A stretch of DNA of 64,000 nucleotides from Margaritispora aquatica (GCA_007644065.1 VJWN01000018.1:62001-126000), one strand, 5' to 3'. Shown: positions 1-13,900, counted from the stretch's first letter. The notes: generated by a model from the sequence alone, not told the origin. Translations and numbers: made by a program.

Positions 1-239
1 TGAAAGTCTTGAACTAAAGGAAGAAAACCAAATTGATAATCTTGTACTCTTAATAATGCCACTTCTGTAACCGGCAAACTATTACCATTGGTACATTCAG
101 CCTAGCATGGCCATCGTAAAGTTATATAGAGTATCTAGCTAGAAAAATTAACACAACCTATATACTAACCTTCGACGATGTCATTTTCAGCGAGCTTGTC
201 CTTAAGCCTACAAAATACATGGCTTGCTTTTCCATAGTA

Positions 240-1000
240 TGACATGTCTAATCCAATCCAATCCAGACTTCTCCTATTTCGGATCGTCCTTCCAATCTAT
301 GATTTGAACCTCCAATTCTGATTCAAAGATCTACATGGCACCTAAATATATCAATACAGCATGTAAACCAAGCCTCGAACAAGTTCGAATTCGTCCCAAA
401 AATCAACTAAGGATGTATGGGGAATAACAAGTTACACAATCCATAAATAGAATCTCCCAAGAGTTTTCCCTGCAGTTCTCCAAAGTCTAGAAACCGAACA
501 CCATCCTCTATTTCCCTAGGACATGTCCAATCCAGGCCCCACTGCCCCAGATCGTGCCTCACAACCTATAAACATAACCTCCAACTAGTTCACTCTCAAA
601 CCCACACGCTATACCGAATCCAAAGCTGCTTTCTGCATGACATTTGTACTCCACACTCCTCTTCTTCCTCTCCTCCCCATCCCACTTGCAGCTCCTGGAT
701 CGTTCCTCCAAGTGACACACTGTACATCCACAGACATATCAGTATAACCATTGGCCAAACCTCCAACGAGTTCGTCCTCCAACTTCCCAGAATATAGTTA
801 CCAAACACCTGGCCCTCTTCCCTGTGACATCTTCCTCCAGGTCTTGGATCGTTCCTCGGGAGTAACATATCGAATACCGAGAGACATGTCAGTACCCATT
901 AACAAAACCTCCAATGAGTTCCTCCAGCTCTTCAGAGTATGTAGCACAAGTGCCTCATACACCTCCCTGTGATATATCCAATCCAGAATCAGCACTCTTG
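240..1000. repeat. Degenerate tandem repeat, period about 147-150 bp
   Basis: Diverged copies of one unit are visible. A GATCG(T)TCCTC-like segment recurs near 550, 697 and 845, and each time it is followed 40-80 bp later by AACCTCCAA(C/T)(G/T)AGTTC. The string TCCAATCCAG recurs near 262, 528 and 974, usually after GACATGTC or a variant. The spacing of about 147-150 bp suggests three to four decayed head-to-tail copies. It lies upstream of the gene starting at 1385. No protein is supported in it; the open frames in this area overlap each other on both strands, as expected from a repeat. The first 240 bases hold nothing I can name. Confidence 0.6.
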
Positions 1001-1384
1001 TAACTCCGTCGTCCCTGCTATCCACACATTGAAGCCCTAAACGCGTCGACGCGTCCTCGTCTAAAAATGCCATGAGTTCGTCCTCGTAGACCCGAAATTC
1101 TGCCTGTATTTTCGCTTACCGCCGCCTCCTCCTCCTCCATCACCCGCAAACACGTCCACCACCCGCACGATCTCGTCTTCAAACCCCATACCTCCCACTT
1201 CCCCGCATCAACCTCAATCTTCAAGCTTCGTCCCTACCTTCAAACATAAACATACTTGATACTTCTACATATACCAATTGACGCCCGTCCGGACGCACGT
1301 CAAGCACACGAAACACAAAGCGAAAAAAACCTCGAATAAACCGAAAAAACTAATCCAAACCACAAGATCTCACAGAGAAGCACT

Positions 1385-4300
1385 ATGGCACCTCGTCGCG
1401 GTCGCACCAAACCTACTGGACGTCCCCCACCAAGCCTACCCCGCACGACCGTAACTCTAGCAGACTACATTGAGCAGCTCACCGGAGAGGTACAGCAACA
1501 GCAGCGAGGCAGCGCGTCCTGGAGCGCCGTCACAGCTACGAGTAGTTCTTCTGCCACCGAAGCAGATAGATTGGCCGAACAACAACAAGACGGAGGAGGC
1601 GTCCCTATCAATATGGTTGATGAGAATGATCCAACTCCTGCGCAGGCTTGGGCTGGTCAATCGCAGGCGCAGACTACTACTGCAACAGCTACTGTTACTG
1701 TTCAACCGGTCGTGCGACTCCCTCCAACTGCGCCTGTACCTCAAGCTGCATCCGAAGTCATACTCGATTCAGTCTCTGAACCGACACTTAGTACATCGCA
1801 GATCGCTGGATCACTTCTATCGATCTCTGGTCCGGGTCACCTCGCTCAAGCTGGTACTTCTGCCGCAGCTCCTCGTCCGGCTCCGGTACAAGTAGCTTCA
1901 ACGCCCAGGCCTCTACCAACACTTCCCGCGTTAGAAAATATTCAAGCAGCAGCTGGTCCTAGCCAGGGAGCAGCTCCCTTTCGTGCCGTACCCACAGGTC
2001 CTAGGAACCAGTTGCCATACAACCCACCTAGGAAATTGCCATTGCCAAACGCGATGATGACAGCTGGACGTGTTCCATCTGGTGGAGGAGTATCATTGAG
2101 GGGTCCGATAGGTCTTCTTGGTTCTGGTAAGTTTGAGTTGTGCTTTCCTTTCTGTTTCCAGTGGTGTGCAGATGTTTGTTTACTTTCCCCTTTCTTTGCC
2201 GATCCAAACGCTGCTTCACACTTTGGGAGGACAAGTTGTTCTCTCCCATATTTTCAGCTTCAAATCAAGTCCCTGAGTTATAAATCTGTCTTTGTTCTCC
2301 CAGAGAGGCATTGCAAACAAGTGCAGCCTTCCTCATAGCTGTTGGAGGCATCCTCGCTTGTTTCCTTGGCATTACAAGATCCTTGGCAGCTTGGTCTAGA
2401 TCCAAGACTATCGAAAACATCTTCTCTTCAGTCTTCTGCAAAGCAAGATTTCGTATCTTTAGAGCGTTATTTTATGAATCTTGAGGATTTCATCTTGCCT
2501 TGTGAGCGGAAGATGCTTCGAATCGTTCTAGTGTCGTTTTCTGCAATGGAGGATACTATTGTGTCTGCGCGAGGATGTCGTTGCCATCGAACTTCTAAGT
2601 GTATGGAACACAGTAAAGCCCTAGTAGTCTAGGTTGTGCAAATTCGTTGAGACTCCCTTGGCTTTCATCTGCCCTTTGCTTCGAGCACATCAAATCTTTC
2701 CGCCATATCAATACACCGCACCATACACATCCTCTTGTGAATCGAAGTTAGTTGGAAGTCAAAATTGAGAAGGAAGAACTCGCTTACCTACCTGTCGTGT
2801 GACAAAAGCCATCTCGAAGTAGATGAAGTTGTCGGCGGAATAAGCGATGGATTCACAGTCGTGTAGTTCACGAGATGATTCGCACTCAACTTCTCCAGAA
2901 AGCTGACGACTCATCCTCGCGCCCCTCGAGGATATAGAACTTCGTGCTCCGCTTTTTTTTCATTAGCCTCCTCCCCCGTTCACTCGCCCATTTCCAAAAG
3001 TCACTTGTCATTCTCAAAGCTCAATTGTTGTCGCTATCGCTGTCGCTGTCGCTACCTTTGTCGTCCTTGCTTAGAACTAGCTCCATTAGAATCCATACAT
3101 TTAGCTAACTACACTATCTCGACAGCTTTTGTCCCCAGGCCCAACGTACGCCCAAAGGCACCTCTACCCGTGGTAACCGAGAGCAGCAGAAGCCCATCTC
3201 CAATTCAAACCCGTCCACGTAGCAACGCGACAGCTAGTATTGCACGTCCGATAATCACTCAACAGACTTACCCCGTTCCTCTACCAGTTCCAGCAGCCGC
3301 GGGACCTCACCACAGACCTTCGCTTGTGAGCGTACCTCCATCGACAAAGCCAAATGCTCTGCTCGCACTGCTGAACATTGCTCCAAAACCAAACCAGCAG
3401 CCAGGTACCCAGCAGAGTAGTGCAAGCAGCGGTAGCCACGCACCCTTGGCGCAGAACGAAGATATTGAGATCACCATTGGTCTTGATGAAGATCTTGTCC
3501 CAAAGATTGCCATATCAGATCTGAGCTCAACGTCAACACTGGCTCCGTCTGCTCCTGCACTTACACAGCGCCTAGCTCTCGCAGCACAAAACGCACCTCC
3601 ATTCCCAGCCGTGCAACAGCGGACGCTTCAAGCAATTCTAGCTTCTGTTTACGCCTCAACTGGAGCTCAACCTGTATCAACCTTGGCATCTTCTTCTGCG
3701 TATCAGGCTCAGCTAAACCAATCTCACCAACCGCAGATCATCCACCCTTGGCAGCAAGGAAGACTACATGCTAATAATCAAAACCGCCAACTCCCCATTC
3801 AAGGTTCCAAAATGAGCGATTTGTCCTCTACGAGCTACCAGACAGCTCACACGTCTTTTGGTAACCCTCAGAACCAAGATGGGATAACCCAGCATCATAT
3901 GCAGCGCCAATCCCGCTTTGCAGCAGATATGGCTTTTCACACCACGACTGAGATTCCTGACCCAAATGGTAACCCTACAGCTCCACTGCGTGGCTTGCCT
4001 CCTCAAGGTCAGATGAGCATGTACCCTAACAACACGGGCATGCAGAATCAACAATATAGCGGAATTGGAAGTCAACGGCAGGGTAATCCCCATGCTCATC
4101 CTCTCCCAGGCAGTTATCGTGGCCAAACCCATGGAGCACAAACCCAGCAGGAGTTAGAGAACCGACATCTCGCAGCTCATCAGTTTGGTAATCCAATGGC
4201 TAATATCCAAGGTCCGGCTATGCCTTTGGGTTTAATCACCAGACCCGTATCTGCTGCTTCGAGTTCGACCACCCAGTCCTACTTAACAGCCAATTTGTTT

Positions 4301-6820
4301 ATGCGTTCATCAGCGCCCCAGTTTCCACCTGGTCTGCGTATTCCCTCTCCAGCAGAAATTTCCACTCCAAGCCTCTTGCTTCCAGACCAGTCGAACCTCA
4401 GAGCCCTTCGTCTTAGCCCATCTCCGCTTCCCGCAGGTCTTCGCAGAGCTCTTGCAGCAACTGGACGTACACGCCCCTTCCCTTCTGTTTTGGAGCCAAC
4501 AACACCAGTTGTTGAGATCTCTTACCGCGATGCCGTTACATATTTGCTGTCGACTCTGCCAGGACCGGAAGCACGCGAGGCAATCTCGACTGGAGAGTAT
4601 TTTTTCCAAGACCGAGCCGTTGACGTTACGTTTTATGATCCGAATGGTACATATCTAATTCCTGTCCGAGAGCTTGTCCTCAACAGCAACACCACGTTGT
4701 CGACGGTTGTTGTACAGCTGCAAGAACTGCTCAACCAGAATGTTCACGACTTGGTCCGCATGGGTTCGCACACTGTTGCATCAGCACAGTTCATCGTACA
4801 TAGCATCCAGATCCGCATGTTTGCCGACCCCATCTTTCTCTCTTTCCCACAAGTTTGCGGTGAGCTATTTGGTTCCACTGAACCAAATAAAACCAATGCA
4901 CAGTATGTCGATTGGCCTTGCAATCGCGGCCTTGTCGAGCTCTATTGGGAGACCTATAGGCGAGTTGCACAGATGAATGCTACCAGTAATGACGTTAGGA
5001 GCCTTGGGAAGCCTATGTTCAAGGTTCGCACTGTGTTGAAAATTCCTACCAGTATGGACCATATGATGGCTGCAGGTGGTCATGTCTTTATTACTGCTCC
5101 ATACACCGATCCTGTCAGAGCTGCCAAACACAACCTACCGCAAGCAACCAAGGCTAGCGAGCTAATTCCACCTGTCCAACCTTCAGCCGTGAAGGGAAAG
5201 TCTTTACAGGAGAGATTAGCAGGTCTGAGCACGGAGGATCAAAAGCTCCTAGATGTGGTCAATACTACCCATGGAGGCAAGACAAATGCATCTGATGTAA
5301 GCAAGGAGGAGCTGGTGAACAGCCTAAAAATGGCCATGAATGAGGGCAAACCAGAGGTGACCGATGAGGAGAGGCAAATGGCTGCAATGGTCGAGCATTT
5401 CAAATATCTAACAACCAAGTATGGAAGCGTTGCTGGCGACTTCCCCAAGGTCGTTGGAGCCACCGGACTCGATCCCAAGAAAAACTGGGCCTTGTATCGC
5501 GAAACACTTGGAAATCCGGATTTGTTCGAGATATTCGATATGTCGAAGTTGAATGAGCCTTTTGAAAAAGATGACTTCCCACCCCCACACTTCTTCGACC
5601 ACTTGCATGATCCAAGCACCGTTCCAAGAAAGGAAGATATGTTGCCTTATTCGGCCATTGATCCTCAAGTCCATAGTGTCCCACCTCATCCGCCAAAACA
5701 AGACACTAAGATGAAAAAATACTATGAGCGTCACGAAAGAGCTGTGACGTTCGATTACGACGATGATGACACTTATTTCCCAGAGTCGAGTGGGCGAGGT
5801 GATGCTAAATTCTCATCTCCTCCACCTACTGCCCTTGAGCCAATTAAGTTAGCTGAGCGAAAGCTTCGTCTCAACGCCGCAGCATTATTAAATAGTGTCA
5901 ATACTCGCAAGGGAATTGATCCAGCCACAAACTATCCTGGCATGGACCCATCTATTACGCCCCAGTACCTCAATCAGCATCCTAGCTCAGTAGCTGGTGA
6001 GAACAACTATAATGCTGGAAATAGTTCATATGGAGAAGCGAGCAATGTGGCAACTGGAATGTACAATAATGGCGGAAACAATATGGGTGACAATTCTGTC
6101 AACCACAACGTAGGAGGAGGCTCGACCAACAACGGAAACCACTTGGGAGTTAACTCTTTTTTGGGAAACAACAATATGGGATCCCAGGTTTCGAACCCTG
6201 GATTCTACTCCATGTCTGCCATAGCCGCACAGAACCAACCTTCTGGTTATGCGAACATGTTGAATGCTGCTAATAACCAAGCCGCAACTTACTATGACAC
6301 GCAGCCTTACAATACCACCATGAGCCATCAAGCATATAGCTCAAACATCCCCATGGCCCCTCATGCTGGAACTCGAAACATCAAGTTGAGAGGTCCTATC
6401 AGACAATCCACTGCTCCCCCAATTGGTTCTTTAAGTGCTTACAATGATATGCTTCAAGCTAAGAACCCCAACATGGGTACCCTGAGCTCTTTCTCAGGTA
6501 GCATTAATGTTAGCGGAGGAAATGCTGCTGTAAACAGTCCAGCTACGAGCCAAAGCACTGCTGGCAATCAGAGCCCAGCTATTGGTCGTGGCCGGGGTCA
6601 TAGCAGATCTTACCAGCAACGTGGTCATGTAGCTTCTCAACTCCGACCCGATACACCCTCGTTCAAGATGTCTACTGCGAACCCACGGCGTACACCAGCT
6701 GGTTCTCCAAGTGCTCGCTTAGGCAGTGGTCTCGCTACAAATATGATGCAGATGACTGTGGATGATGCCGGTGAGCAGACATCTGAGTCTGATCCATCGT
6801 CTTCAGCTGAGCAGGCATGA
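1385..6820 (+). CDS. Large low-complexity protein of unknown function (about 1478 aa, 2 exons)
   Basis: Exons 1385-2126 and 3126-6820 join in phase 1 and give about 1478 residues. The second reading frame has no early ATG (first one near 3811), so it needs an upstream exon. The donor at 2127 (GTAAGT) and the acceptor after GCTAACTACAC (AG at 3124-3125) restore the frame exactly. The start ATG follows an A-rich leader. Residues 1-250 are Pro/Gln/Thr/Ser-rich. A middle part coded by about 4500-5650 is compositionally normal and probably folded; it contains an YFFQDRAVDVTFYDPNGTYL segment and a short acidic stretch DYDDDDTYF. The C-terminal third is Asn/Gly/Ser/Gln-rich with a basic RGRGHSRSYQQRGH patch, which looks intrinsically disordered and may bind RNA or chromatin. 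I recognise no named domain. It may be a nuclear or RNA-granule scaffold, but that is inference. Confidence 0.8.
2127..3125 (+). other. Unusually long first intron (999 nt) of the 1385-6820 gene
   Basis: This stretch separates the two exons of the large gene. It starts with a perfect GTAAGT donor and ends with a branch-point-like GCTAAC about 20 nt before the acceptor. Fungal introns are usually below 120 nt, so this one is exceptional. Near its 3' end (2950-3000) it is strongly pyrimidine-rich, like fungal promoters and 5' leaders, and it holds a GTCGCT hexamer array at about 3028-3052. A 96-codon open frame at 2342-2632 shows no protein-like features. Unseen exons inside, or a second promoter, remain possible. 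Confidence 0.55.
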
Positions 6821-9030
6821 GCTAGCATCGCTAGGAAGCAAAAAAAAAAAAAAAAACATCGCTTGCAATCCATAGGTTTTGAAACTTCTCGAAGCTGGAT
6901 AGGAAGTGATTGGCAAACGTTCACCATTTGGAGAATTTCTGCTATCATGGTCTCATGGATTTCTGTTTAGTTTGACATTTTTTCCTTGGGGAGGACATGT
7001 GACATGCAACCTCAACCCTGCCTTGGTGGAATGCAATGGTAAGGGGACAATCGACATAGATGAGCACATGGGATACCTCCGAGCTGGCAGATGTAGGACT
7101 AGAAAGGATAATTTCTGGGGTTGGGAAAAGTGGCCTGTAACACTCTAGGTGAACCACTATGTGGCATGTTATTTAGCAGCCAGAAATGCAAACAATCAAT
7201 GAAATGTAGACTAAGCGTAGACGTGAAATGCAAAGTGAAATGAAGTATTTTCCACCACAAAGACGAACCAAAGCAGGTGTTTTGGAGGCCTTATAGAGGA
7301 AAGTTTCACTTAAAACTTGGTTGCCTTGGTCATGTTGATGTGCGCGTGTTTAGACGCAGCAGAAATAAAGAGATTCTAGCTAATTCCTTTATTGCATCCA
7401 ACCCACATCTTATGCTGGAAGTATTTTGTGTTGGTTCCAGGGAAAGAAAGCGCCCCATGGATGAAGCCACTGGTCTTCAGTGGTCAACGCCAACGTCAGG
7501 TCGCATCCACAAAGACCTGTCATATGGCAATATTTAAGCCTTGTTTCTCTTCAGTCCAGTAACCAGTATTTGAAAGGACCATTACCGTAGTGGCGGGTCA
7601 AACATTGCAGAGCTTGTGCGACAGGAGGTGCATGTCAGATAAGCGTCGTGAACTGCCACACACTGGATTGCTGAGCCAGTTGTCCCTGTCTGCCTCGCTT
7701 TAACAATTTATAGGCCTCAATTTCGTCGTGTGATTCCTCGGCCGATCATACTGTGATATCAGAATCACAAAATGTTCAGCCGCAGCACATGCAGACGTGT
7801 GAAGGTGCTGTTCGCTCGATCCGTCTCGTCCTAGAGCATACCTGGCATCTTCCTTCACCAGCAACGCTCTGATTTGTCTTTTCTTTTCGGCCTTGAAGCT
7901 ATATGCGAGACGCCGATCCACCTGAAGCAAGATGTTGATGTCAGAATATGCGGTGCTTGATGCGCAGTGCATACTTGTATCTCTCGAACAGGAGGCCTCG
8001 AGATCACCGGGGAACGATCCCGTATAGGCAAAATACCTCGATTAGCAACAGATCTTCGACGCTCGTCTCCGGACATATGTACCTAGGAGACAGATTTGAT
8101 CAGATTCCATCACGATGACCGATCACAAGGACTCTGAAGAAGATGGACTTCCAGTCTTCCACCACTCCAAGTCATCCTGATAGGCACCACCTTCCGTGCG
8201 CCCATGCAGCATGTAACGCCAGCATAAGCAGATGCTGCAGGAACCTCGTTCGTGTCACCACCTTCAATGTGAAAGCGGGTCAAAGCTGCATCGAGGATAA
8301 CTGAGTGCTCTGCTATTTGCAACTCTGCCCTTCTGTCGGACCGAAATTGATGATACTTTGCTCGGGTAGGCAAAAGAAAACATGTCGGATCATGAAGATG
8401 ATTCGAGGGACCAGTTCCCGGAATCCGGGAAGGGTGGAGAGGTGGAATGGTGGAAAGGTGGAAGTCTGAAAGATTGAGGGGATGTTTGGGTGAGAAGTGT
8501 TGTGTGAGAGATGGAAAGAGGTTGGCAGGGTTTGGTTCTAGTGCTTGGATCAACTTGGTGTTAGAGTAGGTTACTCAAGGGGTTCACATCACCAATGCTT
8601 GTCCCAAAGCAGCTTTTCACCAACCGGATCCTTCAAATGCATGGATAGTGGATGAATTAGAAAAAAAAGCCCGAAAAGGAAGACGACAAAGAAGAAGAAA
8701 AAGAAGCTTATGAAGATTGAGAAGAATGGGTAAAAATATCAGGCCACCATGGCAACAACCATCATGATACCTCCGTACTGAGTCGTGTTTGCTTCTGATG
8801 ACACAAAGCACACAAGGAGGCTCATGAGTCAGGAGTAAGTAGGTAGGACGATAGCAACGGTAATACTGTCATGTACTCGGAAAAAGAGCTTATCTGGTTC
8901 CTTACGGAGGTGTGCATCACATCGTATACACAGCTGAAAACTCCCATGTCAGCGGCCATTGTCATCGGATCATTTGTCATGCGGCTTCGGTCTCTGGAAT
9001 GGCAATTGTCACGGAAGAAAAGCAGAATTC

Positions 9031-9098
9031 CATCTATGTATCCATCCGTGTATCCATCCATCTATCCATCCCATCCCATCCCATCCCAACTCATCCCC
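9031..9098. repeat. CCAT/TCCATC/CCATC microsatellite tract
   Basis: Interrupted runs of TATCCATC and CCATC units are visible, ending in four CCATC copies around 9068-9087. It is a simple-sequence tract in intergenic DNA. Confidence 0.85.
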
Positions 9099-10133
9099 CA
9101 GTTGTTGTCAAAGATGGAGGTGAGGTGGAGAGAAGAATGGATCGAATTCGACCCCTCCAGATGCCAAGCAGAGCTGACAAACCTGGCATTTACAATGTCG
9201 GTGAATGAATGGTTGCATGAAAGAATGCTCCTTTTTCTCCGTTATGTCCATCTACTGGTAGTGTGTGTGTGGGTGTGTGCTATACTTACCACTCGACTGC
9301 TGCATGCTATACATCTTTAACCTTCAAACATATGTACTATAGCACCAGATAGTGTACAACACATCTTGACCGCTGTTCCCCAATTCCAACTTCTCCTTGC
9401 AATGGATCATAACATAGCTGCAATATTCCAGCTTAGCGTAGGGAAGGACTGAGCGCCGCTGTCAACCTCCATATTTGATATTTGCTTTTTACTCACCCAA
9501 AAATTCCCAAATCCAACCCCGTGGCACATGCATTGACCGCCGGTCAACGATGCCGCGATCGATCCACGGATTCCCAAACATCTTTGATCTTTCATTGGCA
9601 TGGTCGCCATACAAGCGCCATGCAGGAACAGGCCATGGGCCGACTGTGAGCCCTTGTACTTGCTGGAGAGGCCAGTACAAGGAGTCCAACACCAGAGCCA
9701 GACGAGGCGAAACTTGCGATGAACATGCTTTTCTTTTGAAGTTGGAGGGAGGGAAAAAAAAATCAAATACAAATCCAGGTGCTCCCACGTATTTCTAGCA
9801 TCGAGACTGTGTTCTAGTAGTACGAGAAGGCAAAAGAAGCGTTGATTGTGCAACACAGCACAAGCAGAGACATCTCAGGACGTATCGATGAGAGGCAGCT
9901 GACGACCTTGGACGACGAATTTCAGGGTACAACAACGAGGGGAAGGGAGAACGAGGTGGTGAGAGAAGCAAGTTGAGAAGCTGGAAACGGTCGTCACTAG
10001 GAGCAAGCATACCAAAGGGGGCAAAGGTTCAAAGATTTCAGGTCCAGGCATCCGTCACGTCGCCTAGATTCTGTCAGTCATCATAAGACTCATTATTCCC
10101 TCGATCTTCATCCGTCCCTCGAAGGAAAGCCAC

Positions 10134-10167
10134 TTACTATACACTCACTATACACTCACTATACGGA
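10134..10167. repeat. CTATACACTCA short tandem repeat
   Basis: The 11-base unit CTATACACTCA occurs about three times in a row, the last copy ending in CTATACGGAGTATAG, which is partly palindromic. No gene overlaps it. Confidence 0.8.
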
Positions 10168-10966
10168 GTATAGGCCTCAAAACACTCAAGGCTGTCAGCC
10201 CACAAGTATTGTTGCCTCTGTTCAACGTAAGCACTCGGATAAGGCTGTGTAGGGTCTGCTTGGGTCTGCTTGGGTTGTTTTTGGAGAGCTTCACTGTTCC
10301 ATTCCACATCCAATTATCCGCATGTGCTGCACACCATCGACGCCCAGCCCCTGACCTGCACATCGGCCTCGACGCCTAGTCTTCCACGCCGAATGCACCC
10401 GACTTAGAGAAAGGTACTTAACTCTTTTTTCTTGAAAAGCCTGTCATCAATTGCCTTCTTTGGACGCCGCTGCGTTTCGTTGAACATCCTCTCGTTGGCT
10501 TGTAACGATTAACTGATCGTTTCAAGAAGTATGCTTGACACTTAGAGTTGTTTGTTCTTTAATTGTGTCCTTTATTAGGTGGCAGTGTCTCCCTCAACTT
10601 GTTACAAACTGAGTCATTTAAAGTAGCTACTTCAAGCTTATTTTTTCCCATCCCGCCACTTCCTCGTGGAAACAAGACACAAGTTTTACCTTTTCTAAAT
10701 CGACTTGTATTCAAAGTCACGTTTGTGGTAGCGTCGCCTGATCTTCGCCGGTACCACTTTGAGGATAGCAACTTCCCTTAAATTTTCTTGTTGACTTTCG
10801 TCATTGAAGGGAGAAACCCTTCAGAAACCTCCTGTTTGGCTGTGATCAAACTCGATCCTTGCTTTGATCAAACCCTATACCAACATTAAAGCTGACTCTT
10901 CTTGGTCTCGCAGCTTTACCTAGTTGCATGAGAGTCTCTCCTCATTCCACCCCTACTAGCAAGATA

Positions 10967-13900
10967 ATGAGTTCTACAGCTCCCGTTCAGGTACGCATTA
11001 CTTCCGCTACTGCTTGATTTGGATCTTGCTAACATGATTCAGCTCTGGAGAGCCCTTGAAACACTTCATTATGCATATCCTGCACTGGTTTTGTTTTACT
11101 TCCTTCTCACACTCACTGTCACCGTCTGTAGCTCGCGAACGCAAAGTCTCCGTATACAGGACGAACATGTGAGACGAGAATTGATGATCACGTTCGTCTG
11201 CGCAGTGGCTGGAACATACGTAAGTGTTGTATCCTGTGCCACCAAAAAAATGACCTAACACCAACTCGCTAGTTTATCGAAGCTGTCACAATAGTCATTA
11301 GATCCTATGTTGACAACGTTGAGGTCAGCGAACATCATATGGTATGTATCCAATTCCAAGAGATTCCGAATCGATGAAAAAAGTATTCCTTTTGGCTAAT
11401 TTACCTATAGGTGTATCTCCTATCCTCACTGGTCTTCTTCGGTGCGCAGTCTCTGGCCCTCACGGACAGCAAATTCCCGGTATGGTACCCTTACTATGGG
11501 ACGTGGATCATCGGCCTCATTGCAGAATTAAGCTTTCTTATCGTCCCAACTATCTTCGATCCACCAAAAACTTACCTGCATTATATTCTACTCGTGGAAA
11601 AAGCTGCAAGGGTTTGTATTTTTATTGGACTACCAGCGCTATATTTTGGCGTGCGTACTGATGACAAGTCATACGACAACTTCGATGCTGAACGGCAATC
11701 ACTTTTACGAAAGAAGTTGGGTTTAAAGACTCCCGGATCCGAAGCATCAACTCTGAACGGCACTGGCTACGGCACAACTTCAGATTCTAATTCAAATAGC
11801 TCAGACACAGCAAGCAATGCGGACTCTGAAGACTCATGGCTAGCCCAAGAACGCAAAGCGAAGGAAGCGATCAGCAAGCGTCTCAAGCAAGATGGAAATT
11901 GGTTCACTTATGCGAAGGGGTTTACTGTAAGTGAATTGAGTTCTGAACTATGAATGTAACTAATCCACCAAGATCTTTCTGCCATACTTGTGGCCAATTC
12001 ACAGCAAGACCTTGCAGTTGAGAGCAGTTCTTGTTGGATGTTGCTTGTTGGCTAGCAATGCGTTGAATCTGCTTATTCCTATATGGATGGGTAAAATGGT
12101 GAAGAACTTGACTGATTTTGCAGCAGGTGGTAAGTCATTGTTAGTCGAGTTCACTCAGCTGCTAATAATTTGGCAGACAAGACTGTGGATATTTGGACTC
12201 CAGTTTTCATGTTCGCAATTCTAGGATTTGTTGGTGGTGGAGCATGCATTGGATGGTTACAACAATGGTTGTGGATGCCAATCGAAAACTACTCCTACAA
12301 TGCCCTCAATACCGCCTCGCACGCTCACATCATGAGTCTATCATCCGATTTCCATGATAGCAAGACGACATCAGATCTCACGCAAGCAATCAATGGAGGA
12401 CAGTCTGTTTTCCTTCTCGTCGAGACAGTTCTAAAGCAAGTTGTGCCGACATTCATCGATCTCGCCGTGGCATTCTGTTGGTTCTGGATTGCCTTTGGTC
12501 CATATATGGGATTGTTAATGGCAACATTCGTAGTAACATATCTCTATGTTACGACCAAGCTGTATGCACTTCGGTTAGAGAAGCGCCGCGGGTATATCAC
12601 GATACTCAGAAAGGAGTGGAATATCGCCCAGCAATCCCTGGATGGCTGGAACACCGCAATTCTGTTTAACATGATTCCATATGAGCAGCAACGATACAGT
12701 GGCGCGGTGAAAAGTCACATGGAGTCGAGAAATGAGTACATGATATCCTATCAATTCATTGCTGCCATCCAATCGTTCATCATGGTCGTTGGGAAGGTTG
12801 CAGCTCTTTGTCTTGGGGTATGGAAAGTGTACAGAAATGAAAACAGCATCGGAGATTTCACGACTCTGATCGTGTACTGGGGTCAGCTTCAGAGTCCATT
12901 GACGTTCTTTAGCACCATGTATAGATCAATCTCAAACAGTTTGATGGATGCCGAGCGACTGCTTGAGTTGTTTCAAACGAAGCCGACAATCACAGACTCG
13001 CCATCCGCAAAACCATTGAAGCTTAGCCGCGGACTTGTAAGATTCGAAGATGTCTCATTTGCTTACGACGAACGCAAGCCAACGTTAAAAAACGTTTCTT
13101 TCACGGTTCCTCCTGGCAAGACTGTTGCCCTAGTCGGAGAGACTGGAGGTGGAAAGTCGACAATATTGAAATTGATCGATCGATTCTATGACATCAAGGG
13201 AGGATCAATCTCAATTGATGGCCAGGACATCCGAGATGTGACTATCAGCAGTCTTCGAGAAAGAATTGGGGTTGTACCTCAGGATCCTACGCTTTTCAAC
13301 GACTCGATCATGAACAATATCCGCTATGCTCGCCTGTCAGCTTCAGATGAGGAGGTGCATGAGGCTTGTAAGGCAGCCGCTGTGCATGACAAGATTATGT
13401 CTTTTCCAGATGGTATGCTTCTTCTTCCTATTTAGAATAATTGTTGACAGTAATTAGGTTATGATTCGAAAGTTGGCGATCGAGGTGTGAAGTTGTCTGG
13501 GGGCGAGAAACAACGCATCGCAATAGCACGAGCCATCTTAAAGCGACCAGAGATCATTCTTTTGGATGAAGCAACAAGTGCCGTGGATACCGAGACCGAA
13601 CAAATTATTCAAAAAGGATTGAACAATCTCTGTGAAGGACGAACGACGTTTATTGTTGCGTATGTATTGATCGCAAATTTTCAAACAATAACTAACATAT
13701 CTCTAGACATCGACTTTCGACTATCATGAAGGCAGACACAATCTTGGTCGTCATGAATGGTGAAATTATTGAGGAGGGATCACATGACAGCTTAGTCAAG
13801 TCAGGTGGTAAATACCATGATCTCTGGACTAAGCAGATATTTGTCAAGCCTTCAGACAAAAATCGGAAGAAAAAGGATAAAGATGTTATTAACGATGTTA

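Larger units (their letters stand above)
6821..10966. other. Gene-free intergenic stretch
   Basis: I see no supported gene in these 4.1 kb. A poly(A) run of about 18 at 6839-6857 lies just after the stop of the large gene. Open frames up to about 150 codons occur on both strands (for example 8110-8553 minus and 8871-9320 plus), but they overlap each other, lack splice continuity and have no family features. Simple repeats are listed separately. The last few hundred bases before 10967 should hold the promoter and leader of the ABC transporter gene. Confidence 0.5.

Noticed and set aside
2342..2632. 96-codon frame inside the long intron
   Set aside because: No domain or codon-quality evidence, and splicing of the flanking exons leaves it out.
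8110..8553. 147-codon minus-strand frame
   Set aside because: Overlaps other frames, no recognisable family, no splice support; probably random.
8871..9320. 149-codon plus-strand frame
   Set aside because: It spans the CCATC microsatellite, which keeps several frames open and gives Tyr-Pro-Ser repeats.
9407..9856. 149-codon minus-strand frame
   Set aside because: Overlapped by equally long frames on both strands, no recognisable features.
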